Shown one piece after another: positions 24,614-31,641 of a DNA stretch of 34,108 nucleotides. The stretch covers positions 1 through 34,108 of the forward strand of contig DASRWC010000063.1 of the NCBI GenBank assembly GCA_035654795.1, in the 5' to 3' direction. Position 1 is the stretch's first letter; each line of letters starts with the position of its first letter. A program made the position numbers and the translations under genes. The notes under the pieces were generated by a model, which was given only the letters and a program-made list of their open reading frames with translations, was not told the DNA's origin and did not search any database. The DNA is from JAAYLC01 sp035654795 (GTDB lineage: Bacteria; Bacteroidota; Bacteroidia; Flavobacteriales; Flavobacteriaceae).

Positions 24614-25036
24614 TTATTTACGTCTTAGTTCATCGCGAATTTCTTTAAGAATATCAAGTTCAGTTGGTCCGGGATCAGGAGCCGGAGCTTCTTCTTTTTT
24701 CTTTCTTATTTTTGAATATCCTTTCACTATCATAAACAGCACAAACCCGACGATAAGCAGGTTGATTAATGTGTTAATCCATTTTCCGTACAGAATGGCA
24801 TTTTCAGGTTTTACCACTTTCCCATCCGGTGCGATTTCGGCAGAGGAAAGCACTACTTTTAGATCGGAAAAGTCCATACCTCCGGTGAACTGACCCACTA
24901 TGGGCATCATGATATCTTCGGTAAATCCGGAAACCACTGATCCCACAGCTGTGGCAAGTAAAACCGCAACTGAGAGGTCTACAACATTTCCGGTCATTAT
25001 GAAATCGCGAAATTCTTTTAAGATCTTCATAGGCAA
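24614..25036 (-). CDS. mscL: Large-conductance mechanosensitive channel MscL
   Basis: A 140-residue inner-membrane channel that opens under membrane tension to vent solutes during osmotic downshock. The N-terminal helix and first membrane helix (FRDFIMTGNVVDLSVAVLL) match the MscL signature; the second helix is at about 82-105 and a charged C-terminal bundle (LDILKEIRDELRRK) follows. Relative to E. coli, the pore glycines Gly22 and Gly26 are both alanine here. The gene follows alr by 30 bases and shares its terminator, so it is the last gene of tdk-alr-mscL. Confidence 0.96.
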   Translation of the reverse strand: MPMKILKEFRDFIMTGNVVDLSVAVLLATAVGSVVSGFTEDIMMPIVGQFTGGMDFSDLKVVLSSAEIAPDGKVVKPENAILYGKWINTLINLLIVGFVLFMIVKGYSKIRKKKEEAPAPDPGPTELDILKEIRDELRRK

Positions 25037-25066
25037 TGTAATTTTTGATTGGTTTTAACTTCGAAA

Positions 25067-26221
25067 TTAGTATTTATAACTGTAAATTCTGTTTTTCACC
25101 GTGATTCTTTTCACTCTGGATGAAATTCCTGTGAGTAGTTCATAAGAAATGGTATCTATAGCTGCCGCCAGTTCATCTGCCGGGGCACCGGCTCCGAACA
25201 CCAGAACCTCATCCCCTTCTTTGCATTCAATATCAGTAACATCGACCATAACCATGTCCATACAGACATTTCCTAACACTTTCGCTTTTTTTCCGTTTAT
25301 TATTACCCATCCTTTTCCTTTTCCGAAAGCTCTAAGAAAACCATCTGCGTGACCAATGGGCAGGGTGGCCGATTTGGTGGGTTTTTCAGCAATGAAACCT
25401 CTGTTGTACCCCACGCTTTCGCCGGTCTTGATGTTGTGCAATTGAGAAATAACCGTTTTTAGGGTGGCTACGGGTGCAAGATTTTTGTTTTCCGCGGGAT
25501 CGTAGGTGTAGCCATACAACCCTATTCCCGATCTGACCATATCAAATCGTGCTTCCGGATATCTAATGATGGCCGAAGTATTGGTACAATGTAACAAAGG
25601 TGTATATCCTAATTTTTCAAAAATAACCTTTCCTGCCTTTTCAAACATTCTGATTTGATTCCGTGTAAAATCTGTTTCTTTATCATCTTCACTTGCCACC
25701 AGGTGCGAGAATATAGAACTGACTCTCATTTCTTTTGCTTTGGCAATCCCTTCTGCTACATCAGCAATTTCTTCCGGTTCAAATCCAAGGCGGTTTAGTC
25801 CTGTATTTATTTTTAAATGAACCGGATAATCAGACAGCTTATGAATTTTTAGGAACTCAAGAAATGCATTCAGAATTTTCTTTGAGTATAATGCCGGCTC
25901 CAAATTATTATCTCGGATAATGTCAAAATTGGCGAGCAACGGGTGTAGCACCAGGATCGGTTTTTTAATTCCGGCTTTTCTCAGGATCTCCCCTTCTGAC
26001 GAATAAGCTACTGCGAAATAGTCTGCCCCCTCTTTTTCCAATTCCAGGGCAATTTCAGAGGCATCGCTTCCATAACTATTTGCTTTCACCACTGCCATAA
26101 ACTGTATATTGGGAGCGATTTTGGATTTCAGATAATGAAAGTTATGCTTTACTGCCTCCAGGTTTATTTCCAATACCGTCTCACCGGCAATCATTTCTGG
26201 TTTTTCAACTTCTTTCGTCAT
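25067..26221 (-). CDS. alr: Alanine racemase
   Basis: A 384-residue PLP enzyme making D-alanine for peptidoglycan. The PLP lysine is Lys46 in AVVKANSYGSD, the catalytic tyrosine is Tyr272 in SVGYNRGF, and VCMDMVMVDVTD is the other conserved block. I start at the ATG MTKEVEKPEMIAGET. The open frame extends 90 codons further upstream, but that stretch lies in another frame of tdk and is not racemase-like. With this start alr overlaps the tdk end by 17 bases, suggesting translational coupling. Catalysis needs a dimer, since Tyr and Lys serve opposite faces of the shared site. Confidence 0.95.
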   Translation of the reverse strand: MTKEVEKPEMIAGETVLEINLEAVKHNFHYLKSKIAPNIQFMAVVKANSYGSDASEIALELEKEGADYFAVAYSSEGEILRKAGIKKPILVLHPLLANFDIIRDNNLEPALYSKKILNAFLEFLKIHKLSDYPVHLKINTGLNRLGFEPEEIADVAEGIAKAKEMRVSSIFSHLVASEDDKETDFTRNQIRMFEKAGKVIFEKLGYTPLLHCTNTSAIIRYPEARFDMVRSGIGLYGYTYDPAENKNLAPVATLKTVISQLHNIKTGESVGYNRGFIAEKPTKSATLPIGHADGFLRAFGKGKGWVIINGKKAKVLGNVCMDMVMVDVTDIECKEGDEVLVFGAGAPADELAAAIDTISYELLTGISSRVKRITVKNRIYSYKY

Positions 26222-26852
26222 GGGAATTTGGAGCGAGAGGTTCTGCATTGTGAATTTTGATTTTTGCCAAGCGGTCTTTTTCCTGAGCTTTAAAGTATGC
26301 TGCTCTGCTGAGCGGTTCATATTCTTCTGTTTCACCCAGAAGTACCAGTGCATCACTTTTAGCTTTTCGGTAGCTGTAATGCGCAAGATTTCCGGTGCGT
26401 GTACATACCGCGTGCACCTTTGTAACATATTCGGCCGTAGCCATAAGTGCCGGCATGGGACCAAAGGGATTTCCTTTAAAATCCATATCAAGACCGGCTA
26501 CAATTACTCGGATGCCTCTATTTGCAAGGTCATTGCATACTTTTACGATTTCGTCATCAAAGAATTGTGCCTCATCAATTCCGACTACGTCACAATTATC
26601 GGCAAGGATGGGAATATTGGCTGCGGCGGGAACCGAAGTGGAGCGAATGACATTTTTATCATGGCTTGTTACCACATCTTCGCCATAGCGTGTATCAATG
26701 GCGGGTGTGAAAATCTCTACACGCTGCCTTGCAAACTGCGCTCTTTTTAGCCTTCGGATAAGTTCTTCTGTTTTTCCGGAAAACATTGACCCACAGATAA
26801 CTTCTATCCACCCAAACTGTTCTTTCTGATTTACCGGATTTTCAAGAAACAT
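26205..26852 (-). CDS. tdk: Thymidine kinase, type II
   Basis: A 215-residue salvage enzyme phosphorylating thymidine. The P-loop is GSMFSGKT (Lys27, Thr28). The Mg-binding and catalytic region is DEAQFFDDE (Asp93, Glu94). The lasso region VTKVHAVCTRTGNLAHYS follows. In E. coli and human TK1 that region carries two pairs of zinc ligands (CxxC and a later CxxC/H). Here only one cysteine remains and the later pair is replaced by EPLSRAAYF, so no structural zinc site is expected. It is the first gene of tdk-alr-mscL and diverges from the 27040 gene. Confidence 0.95.
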   Translation of the reverse strand: MFLENPVNQKEQFGWIEVICGSMFSGKTEELIRRLKRAQFARQRVEIFTPAIDTRYGEDVVTSHDKNVIRSTSVPAAANIPILADNCDVVGIDEAQFFDDEIVKVCNDLANRGIRVIVAGLDMDFKGNPFGPMPALMATAEYVTKVHAVCTRTGNLAHYSYRKAKSDALVLLGETEEYEPLSRAAYFKAQEKDRLAKIKIHNAEPLAPNSHDERS

Positions 26853-26867
26853 ACATTAACTTTACCC

Positions 26868-26898
26868 TTGTTTTACGAAAATCTATTCGTCATCTTTG
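26868..26898 (+). promoter_or_regulatory. Probable promoter of the 27040 gene and rsmI
   Basis: TTG (26868-26870), a 20-base spacer and CATCTTTG (26891-26898), one base off the consensus. It lies in the 187-base tdk/27040 divergent gap and leaves a leader of about 135 bases. Nothing else is recognised in that gap. Confidence 0.5.
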
Positions 26899-27039
26899 TA
26901 CAATCCGCTTCAAATGGGAAGGGCTTGTGCGATGGCAATTTTCGGGTGTAAATTTATAAAAACAAAAGGGAAACTGCCGAAATAAAAAAATTGGAAGAAC
27001 ATCCGAATCACACGACCCTTTAAAAATATAATAATTATT

Positions 27040-27984
27040 ATGAAGAAACAGATTCGAAAACACCTTAAGTTAATAGCCGAACAACTCTTGGACCATGAAG
27101 AAGATTTTGCAACCGAAAAGCTCAAAAAAGAAGTTCTGGAACTCTATAACCGACTGGTTGTGCTGGAATATTTTGAATCTTTGATTGAAGCTAAAGAAGA
27201 AGTAGAAGAGCAGGTGCCGGGAACTTCAGAAACCGACACTGTTTCAGAATCCTCAATTGCTACCCACGATATTCCTGATGGAACCGTCACGGCAGAAAAG
27301 TTGGAAGATCCAGATTTTAATGCGACAGAAGACAAAAGTGATGATTCGGTTTTGCAGGAGTCTTCGTTGAAAAATACAGTCGAGGAAAAGGTAACGGAAG
27401 AATCCCTTCCAGCCAACGACGTTTCGCCTTTCGAGCTTGAAGAGGAGGAACATGAAAATTCGGACGAATCTTTTGAGTCTAAGGACGGCACTGTCGGTGA
27501 TTCGGACGATACGGAGGAGACTACACCTTTAGGCAAAACATATCAGAATGAACTCGAATTATTTGCTGCCAGTTATCAGCGTATGCCGGAATTTGAGCGG
27601 AAAAGTGATGCCGAGTCCAGGAGATCTCCATCTGCTGTTTCGGAAAGTCATTCTGAGCCTGTAGAACATTTTGTAAAAGATGAAAAGCGAGAGCGGAGTT
27701 TGATTAAAGAAGATCCCGCAGCCCGTCCAAAATCTTTAAACGATGTTTTAAACAGAGGTCTCAACATTGGGTTGAATGATCGGCTTGCATTTATAAAGCA
27801 TTTATTTGAAGGGCGCTCTGAGGATTATGCCCGGGTTCTATCGCAGCTTGAAACTTTTGGCACATTTGAAGAGGCCGCATATTTTATCAAGCACACGGTC
27901 AAGCCGGATTACAACCATTGGAATTCAAAAGAAGAATATGAATTCCGATTTATGGCAATTGTAGAGAAAAAATTTGGAGTATAA
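27040..27984 (+). CDS. Acidic protein of unknown function with conserved-looking C-terminal domain
   Basis: A 314-residue cytoplasmic protein with no signal peptide or membrane helix. Three parts are seen. Residues 1-60 are helical, starting basic (MKKQIRKHLKLIAEQLLDHE). Residues 60-225 are very rich in Glu, Asp, Ser and Thr, low in hydrophobics and probably disordered. Residues 228-314 form a compact region with LNDVLNRGLNIGLNDRLAFI, LSQLETFGTFEEAAYFIK, PDYNHW and EEYEFRFMAIVEKKF. I recall this last region as conserved in flavobacterial proteins of unknown function, but cannot search. The gene precedes rsmI by 6 bases, so the two are almost certainly cotranscribed, which makes a link to ribosome assembly or translation conceivable. 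Confidence 0.85.
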   Translation: MKKQIRKHLKLIAEQLLDHEEDFATEKLKKEVLELYNRLVVLEYFESLIEAKEEVEEQVPGTSETDTVSESSIATHDIPDGTVTAEKLEDPDFNATEDKSDDSVLQESSLKNTVEEKVTEESLPANDVSPFELEEEEHENSDESFESKDGTVGDSDDTEETTPLGKTYQNELELFAASYQRMPEFERKSDAESRRSPSAVSESHSEPVEHFVKDEKRERSLIKEDPAARPKSLNDVLNRGLNIGLNDRLAFIKHLFEGRSEDYARVLSQLETFGTFEEAAYFIKHTVKPDYNHWNSKEEYEFRFMAIVEKKFGV

Positions 27985-27990
27985 AGTGCC

Positions 27991-28668
27991 ATGTCAAAGC
28001 TATATCTAGTTCCTACACCTATTGGAAATTTGCAAGACATGACTTTTCGGGCTGTTTCGGTTCTAAAAGACGTGGATGTAATCCTTGCTGAAGACACTCG
28101 TACTAGTGGCAAATTATTAAAACATTTTGAGATAGATACTCCTCTTCTTTCACATCATATGCACAACGAGCATCGGAAGGTGGACCAGCTTGTGCAACGT
28201 ATGCAACAGGGAGAAACTATGGCTTTAATCAGCGATGCGGGGACTCCTGCTATCAGTGATCCCGGATTTTTGCTGACCCGCGCATGTATTGAAGCCGGGA
28301 TTTCGGTGGAATGTCTTCCCGGTGCCACTGCTTTTGTACCTGCTCTTGTAAACAGTGGCTTTCCTAATGACCGATTTGTATTTGAAGGTTTTTTGCCTGT
28401 AAAAAAAGGACGTCAGACAAAATTTGAAGCCTTAGCGCAGGAAACCAGAACCATAGTCTTTTATGAGTCGCCCCACCGACTCTTAAAAACTTTGGCACAA
28501 ATTGGTGAATACTTTGGTCATGATCGGATGGTTTCTGTCTCACGGGAGCTAACTAAAATACATGAAGAGACCATCCGAGGAACTGCTCAGGAAGTTTGGG
28601 AATATTTTGAAAAAAAACCAATTAAAGGAGAGCTCGTATTGGTAGTGAAGGGGGCGGATTCACATTGA
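27991..28668 (+). CDS. rsmI: 16S rRNA (cytidine1402-2'-O)-methyltransferase
   Basis: A 225-residue SAM-dependent enzyme of the tetrapyrrole-methylase fold that adds the 2'-O-methyl group to C1402 in the decoding centre of 16S rRNA. Signatures seen: LYLVPTPIGNLQDMTFRA at the start, ILAEDTRTSGKLLKHF, ISDAGTPAISDPGF, and VFYESPHRLLKTL. It is shorter than the E. coli protein (286 residues) because it ends after the methylase core (KGELVLVVKGADSH), as usual in Bacteroidetes. It follows the acidic unknown gene by 6 bases. Confidence 0.96.
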   Translation: MSKLYLVPTPIGNLQDMTFRAVSVLKDVDVILAEDTRTSGKLLKHFEIDTPLLSHHMHNEHRKVDQLVQRMQQGETMALISDAGTPAISDPGFLLTRACIEAGISVECLPGATAFVPALVNSGFPNDRFVFEGFLPVKKGRQTKFEALAQETRTIVFYESPHRLLKTLAQIGEYFGHDRMVSVSRELTKIHEETIRGTAQEVWEYFEKKPIKGELVLVVKGADSH

Positions 28669-28934
28669 TTCCTGAAGGTGTATCGAATCAAATTATATCC
28701 AATCTAGAGGGTAATAATTTTGGATACATTCACCTCTGCCTGCCGTTTCCGAGAAAGAAAACCTTCTTCTATGACACTTATTTCCGCTCTTTTTAGAACA
28801 TAATCAACAAAATCAATCCTCAGCTACTCTATAGATTGAAAGTAAACTGCCTTTCAGTCCTTCGTTTCCAACAGACCTTTTTTACGACCAAAAGGCGCTC
28901 GTGTGGCGCCTTTGAAATTTAAATCATCTTCTAA
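28669..28934. other. 266-base gap between rsmI and the short ssb
   Basis: Holds a 7-base inverted repeat TATCCAA / TTGGATA (28696-28702, 28720-28726), possibly the end of the rsmI transcript, and the ssb terminator (28891-28913). A minus-strand open stretch of about 39 codons without a start (including VIEEGFLSRKRQAEV) reads like protein but may be chance or a gene remnant. Nothing else is seen. Confidence 0.5.
28891..28913 (-). terminator. Terminator-like hairpin after the short ssb
   Basis: 8-base stem AAAGGCGC / GCGCCTTT with a 7-base interval, 22 bases past the ssb stop. On the minus strand it is followed only by a short T stretch. Confidence 0.7.
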
Positions 28935-29267
28935 TTATTTGCTAAGCAACAATAATTCCGTGCATTGTACTTCAGTGAAGTAGCGTTTTTGACCGTTTTT
29001 ATCTTCCCAGGTGCGGTTTGTCAGCTTCCCCTCAACGGCAATTTCTTGCCCTTTACTGACATATTGTTCTACTACCTTGACAAGCCCTCCACTCACGACG
29101 ACATTGTGCCAATAAGTGCGTTCTACTTTTTTGCCGTCTTTGTCTTTGTAGCTGTCATCGGTTGCCAGACTGAATTTTGCGATTCGGCCTCCATTTGGAA
29201 AATTTACAATCTCAGGATCCTGTCCTAACCTTCCAATCAACTGTACTTTGTTTCTAAGTGCGTTCAT
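28935..29267 (-). CDS. Short single-stranded DNA-binding protein without acidic tip
   Basis: A 110-residue SSB consisting of the OB fold alone: MNALRNKVQLIGRLGQDPE, TYWHNVVVSGGLVKVVEQYV, VEGKLTNRTWEDKNGQKRYF. It ends directly after the fold in LLLLSK, with no linker and no DDVPF-like tip, so it should bind single-stranded DNA but not recruit the usual SSB partners. It is a paralogue of the full-length ssb at 14716-15189. Such short SSBs recur in Bacteroidetes, where one form may serve replication and the other repair, DNA uptake or mixed tetramers. It is monocistronic with a -7 element upstream. Confidence 0.93.
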   Translation of the reverse strand: MNALRNKVQLIGRLGQDPEIVNFPNGGRIAKFSLATDDSYKDKDGKKVERTYWHNVVVSGGLVKVVEQYVSKGQEIAVEGKLTNRTWEDKNGQKRYFTEVQCTELLLLSK

Positions 29268-29329
29268 AATAATAAAAAAATTTAATGTTTAACAATTGAC
29301 ACTATCGAATTTCATTTGATTCGACAGAG

Positions 29330-29337
29330 CAAACATA
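29330..29337 (-). promoter_or_regulatory. Probable -7 element of the short ssb
   Basis: TATGTTTG on the minus strand, 63 bases upstream of the start; no convincing TTG at the right distance. The rest of the 282-base gap up to the TetR gene is AT-rich with no feature I can support. Confidence 0.5.
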
Positions 29338-29549
29338 GGGCACTAAAAAAATGACATTCGGTTACTACTTGCTTACTTTCGTTTGTAAGCGTTTGAAAAC
29401 GACTATAGGCTTATATTTAAAGCAAAACGTTCTTTTTTTTAGACAAACAATTTTCAAACAAATTCAAGTGAATTTATGTCTTTCATTATCGGAAGGGTGT
29501 TTGGGAGAGCTTTCTATATGCAGAATGCCATTGTTGGAGGAAGTAAAAA

Positions 29550-30113
29550 TCAGATTATTCCATTTACCAGAATTTTCACCATGTCTCTTTTCAACACATT
29601 CACATCCAGTTTTCCTCTTTTTTCATGCCATAAATGAAGATTTCTTAAGGTTGATAGGATGGAAAACAAGATCACTTCGGGATGTGCCGGAGAAAATTCT
29701 TTTCTTTCTATTCCTTCCATAATGATTGTCCTGAAATTTTCTTCATACTGTCGCCGCATGTTTTCGAATTTCCTAAGATTCTCTCCTTCCAAGTGCATCC
29801 AGTCATTATTCACCGCTGCCATAGCTACAGAATGATGCAGCGTGATATCTATTTGCTGCTCTATAAGTTGCATGATCTTATTTACTGAAGAATTTTTTTG
29901 GGTTAGAACAGTCTCCATTCCATCCGTGAATTTTTTGGCTACCGGCAGTAATAACGATGAGAGAATTTCTTGTTTGCCGGTAATGTGATTGTACAAGCTG
30001 GAGGCTTTCATGTTGAGAGCCGCTGCAATGTCCCGCATGGAGACGGAGCTGTATCCTCTTTCACGAAATAGTCGTGCAGAAATGGTAAGGATTTCTTCTT
30101 TTCTGGTGGTCAT
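29550..30113 (-). CDS. TetR/AcrR family transcriptional regulator
   Basis: A 187-residue one-component regulator. The N-terminal DNA-binding domain (about 1-55) contains RLFRERGYSSVSMRDIAAAL and the recognition region MKASSLYNHITGKQEILSSL. The C-terminal ligand and dimer domain ends with LRNLHLWHEKRGKLDVNVLK. Its ligand cannot be read from the sequence. Flavobacterial phenylacetate clusters often carry a TetR regulator that looks like this, but it lies more than 22 kb from the paa genes, so that link is only a guess. Two ATAA-n2/3-TTAT dyads (30135-30144 and 30183-30193) upstream of its start could be its own operators. Confidence 0.9.
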   Translation of the reverse strand: MTTRKEEILTISARLFRERGYSSVSMRDIAAALNMKASSLYNHITGKQEILSSLLLPVAKKFTDGMETVLTQKNSSVNKIMQLIEQQIDITLHHSVAMAAVNNDWMHLEGENLRKFENMRRQYEENFRTIIMEGIERKEFSPAHPEVILFSILSTLRNLHLWHEKRGKLDVNVLKRDMVKILVNGII

Positions 30114-30261
30114 TTGATGAAATAAATCTGCAAGATAATGTTATGGGATTAATTTTCAGCTCTCCGTGTTCATTCCCAATTGATAACCATTATGGCACAT
30201 TGGGGCGCAAGGATTTTAGATGGAAAGTGTTAAAGGAAAGGCGAAAGCAAGGACTTGGATA

Positions 30262-30876
30262 TTATAGTTTAAGATTTTGAAAATCTTCTTCTTTTTCCAC
30301 TACGGTCTGATTGTATTGTAACGTCCAGCCGAGAGAATTGGTGAGGATGTATATTTTTTGAAGTTCGGAAATTAGCCGGTTTTCAGCATTCGTTCGAAGT
30401 TCGGAAGCTTCAATTTTCTTTTTCAGGAGCTCTGTCACTTTTCGTTTTATGGCGTTGTGATCAGAAGCCTGAAACTGATTCAGATAATCCTGTTTTACGT
30501 CGTAATATTCAATTTCAGGATAGATGTTTAACTCCGGTTCGGGAATTTTTGTGATATACACTGTTTTAGACCCTTCATCTATTCGTGTTTCGATTTTGCT
30601 CAGATCATATCCTATTGTTGCTTTTGCATTAACCACCACAAGAGCTTTTTTGCTCGCAGTAGTTAATCCGTAGAGCAGATCGCGACTTGCACTATAATTA
30701 AAAACTTGCGCATATTGTCCTTCGGTTACTATCAGTTTTCCCACATTCTTTAATTCTTTTTGAATCAAAGCGGTATCGGCAACGAGCATTTGCTGATCTT
30801 CTTTTTTGCCCCGACAAAATTGAACTGTAAGAATGAGTACAAGTACAACGAGAATTCCAATTAGAATGTTTTTCAT
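30262..30876 (-). CDS. DUF4230 family membrane-anchored protein
   Basis: A 204-residue protein of the DUF4230 family. One N-terminal membrane helix (MKNILIGILVVLVLILTVQF) is followed by a soluble domain with conserved features KLIVTEGQYAQVFNY, KKALVVVNAKATIGYDLSKI and PEPELNIYPEIEYYDV. The family has no assigned function and occurs widely in Bacteroidetes and Firmicutes. I start at the ATG; the frame opens 24 bases earlier with TTG codons, which is less likely. It follows the YczE-like gene by 51 bases in the same direction. Confidence 0.85.
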   Translation of the reverse strand: MKNILIGILVVLVLILTVQFCRGKKEDQQMLVADTALIQKELKNVGKLIVTEGQYAQVFNYSASRDLLYGLTTASKKALVVVNAKATIGYDLSKIETRIDEGSKTVYITKIPEPELNIYPEIEYYDVKQDYLNQFQASDHNAIKRKVTELLKKKIEASELRTNAENRLISELQKIYILTNSLGWTLQYNQTVVEKEEDFQNLKL

Positions 30877-30927
30877 GGCATTGAATAGGATTTTCAACAA
30901 CTAATTTAGTCATTTTTCGTGCCAAAT

Positions 30928-31545
30928 TCAGACTACCATTTGAAGTCGAAATTGAACTCTTGTGAAGAGCTTTAAGGAAAATTGAAAAATGGGACTCAGA
31001 ATAAACGTATAAAATAAGGATGTCCAAAAAACCGGCCCACCAAGAATGAAGCCGATAACAAGTACAATCGATTCCACAATAATTCTTGCTCGTTGAACTG
31101 ACAGATTCAATCGTTCAGAAATCGATAACATGAATCCGTCTCGTGGTCCTGCACCTATTCCTCCGGACACATACATCCCCCCACCTATACCGACGATAAT
31201 AACTCCGCTTAGAAGGATGAAATAATCAATCCATGAGTGGGTTGCTTCCGGAAGCCAACCTGTCCACAGAAAAAAGTCGAGAATGGGACCGATGAGTAAT
31301 GCGTTCAGAAAAGTACCAATATGGACATATTTTTTTGCTGTAAGGAAAGACACACCTATTAAAAGCATGCCTACTGCTACGCTCCAGAACCCGATTGTTA
31401 TTCCGAAGTGTTGAAACAGTGCGACATTCAACACGTCCCAGGGATGGAGTCCGAGATGCCGAACTTTAACTGTGATGGCTGAGCCAAGGCTGAATAGAAT
31501 GAGACCGAAAAAATAGAACGAATAGCGAAAGAAATAATTTTGCAA
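30928..31545 (-). CDS. YczE/YitT-like membrane protein
   Basis: A 205-residue inner-membrane protein with five or six helices. The family pattern is clear: RYSFYFFGLILFSLGSAI, HPWDVLNVALFQHFGITIG and GGIGAGPRDGFML. Members of the YczE/YyaS/YitT group have no firm function. The first usable start appears to be TTG (31543-31545); the next in-frame methionine is 60 residues in and would remove the conserved first helix, and no upstream ATG is in frame. It probably shares a transcript with the DUF4230 gene downstream. Confidence 0.85.
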   Translation of the reverse strand: MQNYFFRYSFYFFGLILFSLGSAITVKVRHLGLHPWDVLNVALFQHFGITIGFWSVAVGMLLIGVSFLTAKKYVHIGTFLNALLIGPILDFFLWTGWLPEATHSWIDYFILLSGVIIVGIGGGMYVSGGIGAGPRDGFMLSISERLNLSVQRARIIVESIVLVIGFILGGPVFWTSLFYTFILSPIFQFSLKLFTRVQFRLQMVV

Positions 31546-31591
31546 ACCTTTCTTTTTTGAAAGCGTGGAGAAAAGAGACTGTATTTATAGC

Positions 31592-31623
31592 AGAAGCCAC
31601 CTCCAAAAATAGAGGTGGCTTCT
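31592..31623 (-). terminator. Strong hairpin after the T9SS cargo gene
   Basis: Perfect 12-base inverted repeat AGAAGCCACCTC / GAGGTGGCTTCT with an 8-base loop, 18 bases past the stop. No T run follows on either strand, so it may protect the mRNA 3' end as much as terminate. Confidence 0.7.
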
Positions 31624-31641
31624 AAAATAGTGAGTTTATAG

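Noticed and set aside
26222..26491. Ninety-codon upstream extension of alr
   Set aside because: It reads another frame of tdk and has no racemase similarity; the homologous start is at 26221.
26220..26750. Plus-strand open frame of 176 codons over tdk and alr
   Set aside because: It lies opposite two well-identified enzymes, and the translation is Cys/Phe/Ile-rich without motifs.
27144..27536. Long minus-strand open frame (130 codons, Ser-rich) inside the 27040 gene
   Set aside because: It is the antisense of a Glu/Asp/Ser-rich stretch, whose codons read as Ser-, Thr- and Val-rich on the other strand. It has no promoter and no protein-like domain.
29351..29722. Plus-strand open frame of 123 codons in the gap before the TetR gene
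   Set aside because: Its second half is antisense to the TetR coding region, and the first half is low-complexity AT-rich sequence with no motif.
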